From Faecalicatena sp. (lineage in GTDB: Bacteria > Bacillota > Clostridia > Lachnospirales > Lachnospiraceae), in NCBI GenBank assembly GCA_009774255.1, contig VSNK01000104.1, positions 1-16,941 on the forward strand: a stretch of 16,941 bases of DNA, given 5' to 3'. Position numbers and translations under genes: made by a program. Of this stretch, positions 8,760-15,816 are shown piece by piece (position 1 is the stretch's first letter; each line of letters opens with the position of its first letter). The notes beneath the pieces were generated by a model that did not search any database, had not been told where the DNA came from, and saw nothing but the letters and a program-made list of their open reading frames with translations.

Positions 8760-8833
8760 AAAACGCATGGATTACGTGATGGAAACGTCAGGGAAGGGAC
8801 GGAAATTGTTTTTATACGTGTTCCATGCGTTTT
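8760..8833. repeat. Inverted repeat within the array
   Basis: AAAACGCATGGA at 8760-8771 is matched by its exact reverse complement TCCATGCGTTTT at 8822-8833. After two mismatched positions the arms continue with ACGT (8774-8777 and 8816-8819), giving 16 of 18 paired bases around a 38-base centre. The arms coincide with array units. There is no T-run suited to a VirB4 terminator beyond TTTTTA at 8830-8835, so a weak terminator role is possible but not favoured. Confidence 0.7.
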
Positions 8834-9014
8834 TATTACGTATGAAATGGGAAAGGAGGGAGAGGAAGGCGTAACACGTAAAGAATGCGTATTGTATGTG
8901 CAATCAAAACGTCTATCAAAAAAAATGGCGTATTGTTTACGTGATAAAAGAAATATCACAAATTAAAACGTGTTGTATGCGTGAAATAAGCGTAAAGAAA
9001 AATAAAACGTAAAA
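8760..9014 (+). repeat. Array of 11-bp phased RCGT direct repeats (iteron- or centromere-like)
   Basis: About 16 short units with core RCGT, read as 11-mers like TATGCGTGAAA, occupy the gap after VirB4. CG steps fall at 8764, 8775, 8786; 8817, 8828, 8839; 8870; 8877, 8888, 8910; 8929, 8940; 8969, 8980, 8991; and 9008. Within clusters the spacing is 11 bp or, once, 22 bp with a degenerate unit at 8895. The spacing 8786-8817 and 8839-8870 is 31 bp in both cases. Six units have GCGT, all on the + strand, so the sites are direct repeats; the first unit alone is inverted. One unit per helical turn puts binding sites on one DNA face, as for cooperative ribbon-helix-helix or initiator binding. Candidate roles are oriT accessory sites, replication iterons, a parC-like centromere, or an operator for the genes downstream. 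Confidence 0.85.
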
Positions 9015-9023
9015 ACATTGGAA

Positions 9024-9059
9024 CTGTTCAGAACAGGACTGCGCTGGATTGCGCTGTCC
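9024..9059. repeat. Palindrome and hairpin upstream of the winged-helix gene
   Basis: CTGTTC-A-GAACAG (9024-9036) is a perfect palindrome around one base. It overlaps by one base a hairpin, GGACTGCGC (9036-9044) with GCGCTGTCC (9051-9059), that pairs eight of nine positions around the loop TGGATT. The structure lies just before the ribosome site AAAGGGTG of the gene at 9086. It could be an operator, a leader hairpin or the hairpin of an oriT. No nick sequence can be assigned. Confidence 0.55.
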
Positions 9060-9085
9060 GTACAAATAGAAAGGGTGCAAAGACA

Positions 9086-9634
9086 ATGGAGAACCTAAAT
9101 AACCAGAGGCAGATGGAACGGGAAGTGCTGGGACTCGTGAAAAGATATAATACGCTCTATAAAAGACAGATTTATGCGTTTTTCAGGCAGGACGGGAGAG
9201 ATGCATATGTGGGGAAAGCCCTGAAAGCCCTGGAAAAAGAGCAGCAGATCTATATCAATCCAAACACCAGGATGGTGGCAGCAAACGAGAATTCCTATCA
9301 GGCGGGGGAGCCGGGGACGATGCAGGCAGTCTGGGTGCTGCTCTCATTGATGAAGCAGAAAAAAATAGAAGAGCATTTTCTGGTTTCCCGGGAAGAATAC
9401 CCGGTCCGTATCGTATTTGTCGGGGACGCGGAGCTCTACGATATCCTGTATATATCCAGGAAGGATGCCGGGCTGGCAGACCGCATGTTCGCGAAGCGGG
9501 ATATGGAGAAAAGCGGCCATATCGTGGTGGTGGAATCTCCGGAAGATATCCCGGCCATCGACCTTCCGGGCGCCATTGGCTTTTGCACGGTGAAGGAGGA
9601 TGGTGAAGTCGAATATTATAAAAAAGGGCGGTGA
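9086..9634 (+). CDS. ICE-associated winged-helix protein, unknown function (DUF5697-like)
   Basis: A 182-residue protein. Residues 8-66 read as a winged helix-turn-helix: helix EREVLGLVKRYN, helix LYKRQIYAFF, a third helix with KALKALEKE, then a strand pair (QIYINP...MVAA). The C-terminal part (about 80-180) alternates strands and helices, with PVRIVFVGD, HIVVVES and IGFCTVKEDGEVEYYK strands, suggesting a compact alpha/beta domain. From memory it resembles the DUF5697 group of clostridial mobile elements; that name is tentative. It is the first gene after the 11-bp array, so it is a reasonable candidate to bind the array or a DNA-processing complex. ATG 9086 follows AAAGGGTG (9070-9077) by eight bases. 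Its end overlaps the next gene by 35 bases, implying coupled translation. Confidence 0.75.
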   Translation: MENLNNQRQMEREVLGLVKRYNTLYKRQIYAFFRQDGRDAYVGKALKALEKEQQIYINPNTRMVAANENSYQAGEPGTMQAVWVLLSLMKQKKIEEHFLVSREEYPVRIVFVGDAELYDILYISRKDAGLADRMFAKRDMEKSGHIVVVESPEDIPAIDLPGAIGFCTVKEDGEVEYYKKGR

Positions 9635-10322
9635 ACCCAATGCGCTGGCGAAGATGCAGAAACAGTTAGACCATGTACAGCGCATCTCCGGGGAAGTGGA
9701 ACAGCGGGTTGCAGAGGCCAGAGGGATCCTGCGTTCCTATTGCAGGAAGGACGGGGCGGTACGGTATGACAGCCTGAATGACATGATCGTGGATGCGGCA
9801 AAAAATTCGGAATATCTGACGGAGCGGCTTAGAAGGCTGACTTTAGAACTGACGTTGGATACACAGAAATATGTGGATTATAAGAATGCGCTGGTTCACA
9901 TCCACGGAATTGAAGTGGAATATGTGCAGGAAATCCTGCGGATCTCCATGCCGGTATTGATTCCCCACAGGAAATCCGCATATACGGATTATCTGTACCA
10001 GCCCCTGTATACGGCGCTGCGAAATTGGTGTGCTAAACGGGCCGGGCAGGGGCAGGAAATCCCGTTTTTTGAAAAAGGAACCGTCTGCTTTTTGCACTGC
10101 TATGAGAAAGGGCTTCCTCTGGGAAGGGTGAGGGATCATGACAATATTGAGGAAAAACATGTGCTGGATGTGATCTCAAATTTCTTTTTAAGATCCGACG
10201 GCGGCCTGTATATCAATGTATATCATGAAAGCCGGCTGGGGGAGGAAGATGGAACCTGTATCTGTGTGATGAAGCAGGAGGCATTCCCAGAATGGCTGGA
10301 TAGACAGAATTACGGGGGATAG
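9600..10322 (+). CDS. ICE-associated conserved protein, unknown function (DUF6100-like)
   Basis: A 240-residue soluble protein. Residues 8-105 are largely helical with heptad-like spacing (ALAKMQKQLDHVQRISGEVE and onward), a likely coiled coil. The C-terminal half carries FEKGTVCFLHCYEKG, the segment RDHDNIEEKHVLDVI and a strand-rich end (GLYINVYHESR). The group resembles DUF6100 proteins of Lachnospiraceae conjugative elements, from memory only. ATG 9600 lies directly after AAGGAGG (9592-9598), which is too close to be ideal; GTG 9603 would give better spacing and change only one residue. It overlaps the winged-helix gene and lies between VirB4 and VirD4, so it is probably part of the same DNA-handling cassette. 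No enzymatic motif is visible. Confidence 0.72.
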   Translation: MVKSNIIKKGGEPNALAKMQKQLDHVQRISGEVEQRVAEARGILRSYCRKDGAVRYDSLNDMIVDAAKNSEYLTERLRRLTLELTLDTQKYVDYKNALVHIHGIEVEYVQEILRISMPVLIPHRKSAYTDYLYQPLYTALRNWCAKRAGQGQEIPFFEKGTVCFLHCYEKGLPLGRVRDHDNIEEKHVLDVISNFFLRSDGGLYINVYHESRLGEEDGTCICVMKQEAFPEWLDRQNYGG

Positions 10323-10344
10323 GCATATCGAAAAATTCCGATGT

Positions 10345-10392
10345 TTCAGGCATGGCGGTTTCGATGTGCCGGAGAAGCCGAAAAGCCTGAAA
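10345..10392 (+). promoter_or_regulatory. Stem-loop between the coiled-coil gene and the second winged-helix gene
   Basis: TTTCAGGC (10345-10352) pairs exactly with GCCTGAAA (10385-10392), with a further partial inner stem (CGG with CCG). It lies in the 150-base stretch before the most likely start of the next gene (GTG 10474). There is no T-run. It may influence mRNA stability or translation; it may also be incidental, because the downstream reading frame is open through it. Confidence 0.3.
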
Positions 10393-10473
10393 ATATGGTG
10401 GGAAACGGAAAATGGATTTGGAGAAAAGTACCCATGTATTCAAGGGACAGGGTATGGTTTCAAGGAAAGCGGG

Positions 10474-11547
10474 GTGGGACAGGCACAAGTGGAAAAGCGG
10501 GATTTGCTGTTAAAGCTGATCGGGATCAGCGGGGAGTTCCCTGTGGAGATGGCCGGGACTGCGGTGGGTTCAAAGACCTATGCCGCTTATCTGGCGACAC
10601 AGCTGAAAAAGGAAGGGTATATATCTGTACGCAAGAAGGACGGGATCAGGGGATACACATTAAAGGCAAAGGGAAGGCGGGAACTGCTGTGCAGATATCC
10701 GGGGGACGTTTCCCTGTATTTGGAGGGTCTGTCTGAGACAAACCATGTAAAAAGTGAACCACAAAAACGTCTGCGCCTGCACCGGATGAGCATGGCGTGG
10801 ATTTTTTTTTACAGGATGGGGCTCAGGATGTTTCTGACAGAAAAGCCGGGGTTCCCGCCTGTTTTCGGAAAAGGGTCAAAGAACCCGGCTTATTATGGGG
10901 CGGCAGAGTTTAAACGAAATTCCGACAGGATCAAAGGCTCCCGGGCCTGCGGCCTGCTTCTCTGTGAGCAGCAGATATTCGTGGTCTACCATTCCATGGA
11001 TCGGCGGATGAAATGGGCAAAGAAGATGGAGCGCTCCATGCGCAGTTTTGCGGAAGGGGTAATGATGGAACAGGGCTCTGTCTATGGGGCGGATGCGGTG
11101 ATGATCGGAAATACCATGGATCTGATGCCGGAACTTCTGGAAAGTGACGGAGGGCTTAAAGGGGAACTGTTTCAGGTAGATGATGTCTTTGAGCATTACT
11201 ATTATTTTTCTATGGAAGACGTAAGCCGTGTTCAGTTCCGGCTGGTGACAGACCGGGATGCGGGCAGGCGGTTCCGGGATTTTTTATGTCAGATGTTGGA
11301 GAAACGGGCAGATAAGGAATATGCACTTCCCACTGGCTATGATGAAAATGGAAATCCCGTGTACTTCTGCTACGAGCTGGAGCTTCGGGATCTGATGCGC
11401 ATCCGGCAGGAGATGGACTGGACGGGGGACGGAAAGGTGGTCTGCCTGGATTTCCAGACGGACGCCCTCCGGACCTATTTGGGAAAGGGGGTGGAGATAC
11501 TGGCGGTTTCATCAGAAAAAGTGATGCGGTATATTGAAAGCGGTTAA
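10474..11547 (+). CDS. ICE-associated winged-helix protein, replication-relaxation-like
   Basis: A protein of about 357 residues. Near its start lies a clear winged-helix pattern: KRDLLLKLIGISGEFPVEM, a helix with TYAAYLATQLKKEGYI, and a strand-turn-strand ISVRKKDGIRGYTL. This is the layout I associate with proteins coded beside VirD4 in clostridial ICEs, some annotated as replication-relaxation-like. The middle has RLHRMSMAW and a segment rich in aromatic residues; the C-terminal third has several strand-like stretches (KVVCLDFQTD, VEILAVSS). GTG 10474 is preferred because AAGGAAAG (10462-10469) precedes it. The same frame is open from GTG 10366 and further upstream, but no ribosome site was found there. 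The gene ends nine bases before VirD4. A relaxosome or replication accessory role is inferred from position only. Confidence 0.68.
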   Translation: MGQAQVEKRDLLLKLIGISGEFPVEMAGTAVGSKTYAAYLATQLKKEGYISVRKKDGIRGYTLKAKGRRELLCRYPGDVSLYLEGLSETNHVKSEPQKRLRLHRMSMAWIFFYRMGLRMFLTEKPGFPPVFGKGSKNPAYYGAAEFKRNSDRIKGSRACGLLLCEQQIFVVYHSMDRRMKWAKKMERSMRSFAEGVMMEQGSVYGADAVMIGNTMDLMPELLESDGGLKGELFQVDDVFEHYYYFSMEDVSRVQFRLVTDRDAGRRFRDFLCQMLEKRADKEYALPTGYDENGNPVYFCYELELRDLMRIRQEMDWTGDGKVVCLDFQTDALRTYLGKGVEILAVSSEKVMRYIESG

Positions 11548-11556
11548 TGGCGGCAG

Positions 11557-13521
11557 ATGGGAGGAGAAAAAACGATTAATAAAAAATGGAGAGAATGGAT
11601 GAAGCAGAGATGGAAGGAACTGGTTTCTGTATTGGGGCTCGTGCTCCTGGCTTTTTACGTGGGCGGTTTTTTGGCACAGTTTTTTATGGAAGCAAAGATC
11701 CGGCTGAACCCGTCTGCCTGTCTGGCACATGGGATTGGAACCGGAATGGGGATCCGTTTTTCACTGCTGGTGATTCCCACGTTTGCACTGGTGGCGGCTG
11801 CGATATCCTGGCTGGGAAAGGGTAGGGAGACAGCCGGAAGGGATGAGGAGCGCAACTTTGAGTATTCCGTTAAAGGAACCTATGGAACAGCCGGGTACAT
11901 GGAAAAGGAGGTTCAGAAGGAGGTGCTCGAATTCCACGGAGACGCCGGGGAGGTGAAAGGGGTGATTTTCGGGACGGACATAGAAGACGGCAGTGTACTC
12001 AGCCTGCCTGTGGATTCACCGCTGAACCGGAATTTTGCGGTATGCGGCTCCCAGGGCTCCATGAAATCCCGGGCATTTGCAAGGGTGATGGCTCTGCAGT
12101 GTATCAGGCGTGGGGAAAGCATGTATCTTTCGGATCCCAAAAGTGAATTGTATGAGGATCTGGTCGTATATTTGAGGGAGCAGTCCTATGTATGCAGGCA
12201 GCTGAACCTGATCGACCTGGCACACTCCGATGCGTGGGACTGCCTGGCGGAGATAGACGACGGCGGACTGATTGATATTTTTGTGGATGTGGTGATCCGG
12301 AATACCACGGATAAGTTTGACCATTTCTATGATAACGTGGAAATGGATCTTCTGAAGGCACTTTGTCTGTATGTGTATGAGGAGTACCCGCCGGGAAAGA
12401 AGACGTTTCCGGAGGCCTATAACCTGCTGATCAACAAAAGCGTAGAAGCTCTGGACGCGATTTTTGACAAGCTGCCGGACAGCCATCCGGCGAAAGGGCC
12501 TTACCGGCTGTTCAGCAAAGCGGAGAAAGTGAAAGGGAATGCGGTGCTGGGACTGGGAACCCGGCTGCAGATTCTGCAGAATAAAACAGTCCAGAAGATC
12601 ACCAGCCATAGGGAGATTGACCTGACCCTGCCTGGGAAACAGAAGTGCGCGTATTTTTGTATCACTTCCGACCAGGATTCTACGTATGACGTATTAGCAA
12701 CCCTGTTTACGTCTTTTTTGAGCATTAAGCTGGTTCGGCTGGCGGACAGTACAAAAGAGAGGAAGCTGCCTGTACCGATGATGATGGTGTTAGATGAATT
12801 TCCCAATATCGGAGTGATTCCGGATTTTAAGAAAAAGCTGGCTACGGCCCGCAGCAGGGGGATTGGAATGAGTATTCTGTTCCAGAACATTCCCCAGATG
12901 CAGAACCGGTATCCGGACAACCAGTGGGAGGAAATATTGGGTGGCTGTGATTTCTCCATGTTTTTAGGCTGCAATGACCTGACCACGGCGGAATATTTCA
13001 GCAGGCGTTCCGGAGAGATCACCGTGGCGGTGGATTCCATCCGGAAAAACTATTATACCATGCGCATGACCGACTATGTACCGGAATATTCCGAGTCCTC
13101 CTCTATAGGAAAGCGGCAGCTCTTGCTTCCGGATGAGGTTCTCCGGTTTCCCTGGGATATGGGACTTTTGTTTATCCGGGGGCAGAAGGCGCTGCGTGTC
13201 CGTAAGATGGATTATACAAAGCATCCCGATTCCAGGTATCTGAAAATGGAAAAGACGGCAGAACATATCCCGGAGTGGCGGAAAGCGGAGGAAATGCACA
13301 AAGGGCAGGATTGGGAAACAGAGACGGAAGCGGATCAAAAGGAGATGGATTCGGTTGCAGAAAGCGTAGGGATGGCGGCCATGCAGGAAAAAGGACCATT
13401 ACGGTCGGATTACGAGGTGAAAAAGCGGCATCAGGAAAAGGCGTATACAAGCAGTACCGTAGAACAGACGGCAGAAAGCGTCATGAAGGTGGAAGATTTA
13501 TTTTCACAGACGCCAGACTGA
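11557..13521 (+). CDS. virD4: VirD4/TcpA-type coupling ATPase
   Basis: A 654-residue protein that would link the relaxase-DNA complex to the channel and drive DNA transfer. Two N-terminal membrane helices (about 21-43 and 66-88) anchor it. The ATPase core has a Walker A loop GSQGSMKS at 164-171, a substrate-pocket segment with SDPKSELYEDL, and Walker B MMMVLDEF with Asp413-Glu414. TARSRGIGMSILFQ and later FLGCNDLTTAEYFS follow, all typical of TraG/VirD4 proteins. Met169 replaces the usual Gly before the Walker Lys. The C-terminus (about 570-654) is charged and variable, as expected for a substrate-recognition tail. ATG 11557 has only a weak ribosome site; ATG 11599, behind GGAGAG, would remove 14 residues and keep the anchor. 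Loss of the start choice does not affect the call. Confidence 0.93.
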   Translation: MGGEKTINKKWREWMKQRWKELVSVLGLVLLAFYVGGFLAQFFMEAKIRLNPSACLAHGIGTGMGIRFSLLVIPTFALVAAAISWLGKGRETAGRDEERNFEYSVKGTYGTAGYMEKEVQKEVLEFHGDAGEVKGVIFGTDIEDGSVLSLPVDSPLNRNFAVCGSQGSMKSRAFARVMALQCIRRGESMYLSDPKSELYEDLVVYLREQSYVCRQLNLIDLAHSDAWDCLAEIDDGGLIDIFVDVVIRNTTDKFDHFYDNVEMDLLKALCLYVYEEYPPGKKTFPEAYNLLINKSVEALDAIFDKLPDSHPAKGPYRLFSKAEKVKGNAVLGLGTRLQILQNKTVQKITSHREIDLTLPGKQKCAYFCITSDQDSTYDVLATLFTSFLSIKLVRLADSTKERKLPVPMMMVLDEFPNIGVIPDFKKKLATARSRGIGMSILFQNIPQMQNRYPDNQWEEILGGCDFSMFLGCNDLTTAEYFSRRSGEITVAVDSIRKNYYTMRMTDYVPEYSESSSIGKRQLLLPDEVLRFPWDMGLLFIRGQKALRVRKMDYTKHPDSRYLKMEKTAEHIPEWRKAEEMHKGQDWETETEADQKEMDSVAESVGMAAMQEKGPLRSDYEVKKRHQEKAYTSSTVEQTAESVMKVEDLFSQTPD

Positions 13522-13637
13522 TCTGCCGCTCAGTATAACAAATGTCGTGAAGATTCATGGCACTGCTGCAAGGTGTCTGACTCGCGAAGCGAAAAAGTCC
13601 GTCATAAGATCAGGCGGAAATGGAAGGAGTGGGAAGG

Positions 13638-13943
13638 ATGCAGAAGGAGGAGATATTGGATCTTACGCTGATACGGTATGGGTTTGTAAGACTTTTAAAG
13701 CGGGAGTTTGCTGTTTACATCGGAGAAGAAGAGCGGGAAAAGCTGGAACAGGCATGGAAATGCATTCAGGTTTTCGATACCTGGGAATCGTTTCAGGAAG
13801 AGACAGGATGGGCTAAGGATAACCCGGAACTCTGTGGTCGGGAATATCTGGAGCAGAACCATATCTGCCGGGAAATTTACGGAAGAATCTGTTATTTTTC
13901 GCGGGATCAGTGGGAAGAATGGATGTCCGGATTCTGCGACTAA
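13638..13943 (+). CDS. Small acidic orphan protein, function unknown
   Basis: A 101-residue protein not recognised as any family. It opens with helix-forming sequence (MQKEEILDLTLIRYGFVRLL), contains GEEEREKLEQAW and several Trp, Tyr and Phe residues, and four Cys spread over the second half, with no membrane helix or signal. ATG 13638 is chosen because AAGGAG (13624-13629) lies eight bases upstream; ATG 13620 in the same frame lacks such a site. It lies between VirD4 and the promoter of the accessory unit, so it is probably the last gene of the transfer operon. The composition and good ribosome site support a real gene. Confidence 0.6.
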   Translation: MQKEEILDLTLIRYGFVRLLKREFAVYIGEEEREKLEQAWKCIQVFDTWESFQEETGWAKDNPELCGREYLEQNHICREIYGRICYFSRDQWEEWMSGFCD

Positions 13944-13983
13944 GGTGCGACGATATTGCGATCGTATTGCAACTGTAATGCTA

Positions 13984-14012
13984 TTGACATAAGATTTCCC
14001 GTGTTTTAAAAT
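13984..14012 (+). promoter_or_regulatory. Sigma-A promoter for the accessory unit
   Basis: TTGACA (13984-13989), a 17-base spacer and TAAAAT (14007-14012) match the vegetative consensus in 11 of 12 positions. Transcription would begin near 14019, just ahead of the nested hairpins and about 85 bases before the S1-domain gene. This is the best promoter in the window. Confidence 0.8.
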
Positions 14013-14030
14013 GGTAACTGTAAAAAGATG

Positions 14031-14078
14031 AGGCACATCAATCCAGCCTGAAAGGGCTGTTTTTTTGTGCCTTTTTTT
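14031..14078 (+). terminator. Nested terminator-like hairpins, probable attenuator
   Basis: The inner stem CAGCC/GGCTG (14044-14048 and 14055-14059) is followed by seven T (14060-14066). The outer stem AGGCACA (14031-14037) with TGTGCCT (14066-14072) encloses it and is followed by seven T (14072-14078). Both look like intrinsic terminators. They lie downstream of a strong promoter and upstream of the S1-domain start codon, so they could end the transfer operon, attenuate the downstream unit, or both. Confidence 0.75.
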
Positions 14079-14103
14079 CATAATAAAAAATAGGAGGCTG
14101 TAT

Positions 14104-15081
14104 ATGGAAGAAAAATCAAAGAAGAAAAAAGTAGAGGTTACTCAGCCGGAGGCGCAGGAGATCCCAAGGGCAGTTTTACCGGACAGTATCCTGACGATCG
14201 ATGTGGATTCTCACGTGGAATCTCTGAAAGACCAGGAGGATGCCAGGTGGCATCAGCTGCTGAACGCGCATCGTACCAGGAAGATCCTGACAGGAGCCTT
14301 AAGCGGGATTGAAAAGCTGGAAAGCGGATGGGTCGTAGCGGTTACCTATTTCAATGGGTTTCGGATCATCATCCCCATGGATGAAATGATGATCAACCTG
14401 AGCGGCGACGGCAGGGAGAACTCTGACGCCCTGAACCGGCAGACAAGGATTGCCAACAACATGCTGGGCTGCAGCATCGATTTTCTGATCAAGGATCTGG
14501 ACGCAAAGTCAAAAAGCGTTGTAGCATCCCGGAAAGACGCCATGCTCAAAAAACGGCAGATGTTTTATTTCTCGGAGAATCCGGAGGAAAAGCCGATGCT
14601 GTATCCGGGGCGTCTTGTGGAAGCGAGGGTGATCGCAGTGGCCCCAAGGGCAGTGCGCCTGGAAGTGTTCGGCGTAGAATGCTCGGTCCGGGCGAGGGAT
14701 ATGGCCTGGGAATGGATGGTAGATGCAGGGGAGCGGTTCCAGGTGGGAGACCTGGCGCTGGTCATGGTCAACAAGGTGGAGGCAAAATCTCCCGAAGAGG
14801 TCACTGTTTCGGTAGATGCAAAAAGCGCGACGCCGAACACCAATAAGGACAACCTGAAAAAATGCCACAGACAGGGGAAATATGTAGGAATCATCACAGA
14901 CGTATATAAAGGAACTTATTTTATCAGGCTGAATATCGGTGTCAATGCAATCGCCCATTCCTGTAATACCGCAAGCCTGCCTGGGAAAAAAGACCAGGTG
15001 GGATTCGTTGTGACCAGGATCAACGACAGGTTCGAGGTTGCGGAGGGTATTATCACAAGGCAGATCAAGCATGGTGCATAG
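14104..15081 (+). CDS. S1-domain RNA-binding protein
   Basis: A 325-residue protein with three segments that read as S1/OB-fold repeats: about 58-142 (ILTGALSGIE then VVAVTYFNGFRIIIP), 164-238 (LYPGRLVEARVIAVAPRAVRLEVFGVE) and 255-320 (GKYVGIITDVYKGTYFIRLN). Each has the turn from a VxGxV-type strand into a second strand seen in ribosomal protein S1 and relatives. A Lys-rich N-terminus (EEKSKKKK) precedes them. Ribosomal S1 is a core translation factor; this smaller copy in an ICE probably binds RNA, perhaps element transcripts or single-stranded DNA. ATG 14104 is six bases after AGGAGG (14092-14097); the same frame opens further upstream inside the terminator, which is not a credible start. 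The gene leads the accessory unit. Confidence 0.8.
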   Translation: MEEKSKKKKVEVTQPEAQEIPRAVLPDSILTIDVDSHVESLKDQEDARWHQLLNAHRTRKILTGALSGIEKLESGWVVAVTYFNGFRIIIPMDEMMINLSGDGRENSDALNRQTRIANNMLGCSIDFLIKDLDAKSKSVVASRKDAMLKKRQMFYFSENPEEKPMLYPGRLVEARVIAVAPRAVRLEVFGVECSVRARDMAWEWMVDAGERFQVGDLALVMVNKVEAKSPEEVTVSVDAKSATPNTNKDNLKKCHRQGKYVGIITDVYKGTYFIRLNIGVNAIAHSCNTASLPGKKDQVGFVVTRINDRFEVAEGIITRQIKHGA

Positions 15082-15126
15082 ACAAAATCTTTGAAATGTG
15101 GTCAGCATGCAGAAAGGAAGGCAGGT

Positions 15127-15774
15127 ATGGTATTAAGAGCTACGGATGAAGATGTATATGAGGTGATGGACAGCCGGGAGCGCTGTCTGGCTGGTGCAGG
15201 GGGCAGTACCATACTGGGACTGCTTTTTCTGCATTTCATTTCCAGGGGAGCGTGGAATTGGGAACTTGTGTATCTGCTGCTGGCATCCGGCATCTGCACC
15301 TTTCTGTCCCTGACTGCGGCTATCCGTATGAGCCGGCAGATCATGGAGACCAGGAACTGTTATCTGGAAGTCACAAAGGAGTGCATGGTCGTCCGCCAGA
15401 TGGAAAGCCATGGGAATTATGAGTCCTGCCGGATCTTTTTGGATGAGATTGAGAAGATCGTGGAGGGAAGCCGGCCGGGGATTCCGGAATTTTATGTGGT
15501 CCTCCGGGAAAATGCTGAGAAAAGTTTTATCCTGCTGGGGCAGGAGGAAAAGGCGGGGCACATCTTTCTGGTAAAGTCCTTTGGATATAAAACGGCAGCT
15601 TTCCGGAGATTTTACCGCAGAGTGAAATGGGAGGTGCCGGGGAGTGTTCATATTGTAGGAACAAAAAAGCAGGAACTGTGGAAAATGAAAAAGCCGCGCG
15701 GTGTGTTTCGGGTTTTCGCGGGGCTGTTCCTGCTATACCTGGTGCCTAAGATTGCGCTGCTTCTTTTCTCATAA
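15127..15774 (+). CDS. Membrane protein with possible PH-like cytoplasmic domain
   Basis: A 215-residue protein with two N-terminal membrane helices (about 24-39 and 45-67), a soluble middle region (75-190) and a third hydrophobic segment at the C-terminus (195-214). The middle alternates strands (CYLEVTKECMVVRQM, YESCRIFLDEIEKIVE, EFYVVLREN, KSFILLG) and ends in a helix (KTAAFRRFYRRVKWEV), the order seen in bacterial PH-like domains of membrane proteins. Recognition is by pattern only. ATG 15127 follows AAAGGAAGG (15114-15122 region) with good spacing. It lies 45 bases after the S1-domain gene. A role at the membrane of the recipient or donor is unknown. Confidence 0.62.
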   Translation: MVLRATDEDVYEVMDSRERCLAGAGGSTILGLLFLHFISRGAWNWELVYLLLASGICTFLSLTAAIRMSRQIMETRNCYLEVTKECMVVRQMESHGNYESCRIFLDEIEKIVEGSRPGIPEFYVVLRENAEKSFILLGQEEKAGHIFLVKSFGYKTAAFRRFYRRVKWEVPGSVHIVGTKKQELWKMKKPRGVFRVFAGLFLLYLVPKIALLLFS

Positions 15775-15816
15775 ATGTTTGGCTGCATAAATTTTAGCCT
15801 GGAACCCGTAAAGAAA

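Noticed and set aside
8891..8919. Promoter TTGTAT with TATCAA inside the array
   Set aside because: Both boxes are weak and the spacer is 16 bases. AT-rich sequence gives several equally poor matches.
8760..9014. CRISPR array
   Set aside because: Units are only 11 bp with no unique spacers of 30 or more bases and no cas genes.
9021..9036. SOS (LexA) box at GAACTGTTC
   Set aside because: The Gram-positive LexA consensus is CGAAC-N4-GTTCG; here the half-sites are separated by one base and lack the outer bases.
13558..13605. GACT-CGC-GAA-GCG-AAAA-AGTC hairpin after VirD4 as a terminator
   Set aside because: The stem is short and bulged and has no T-run, so termination is not supported.
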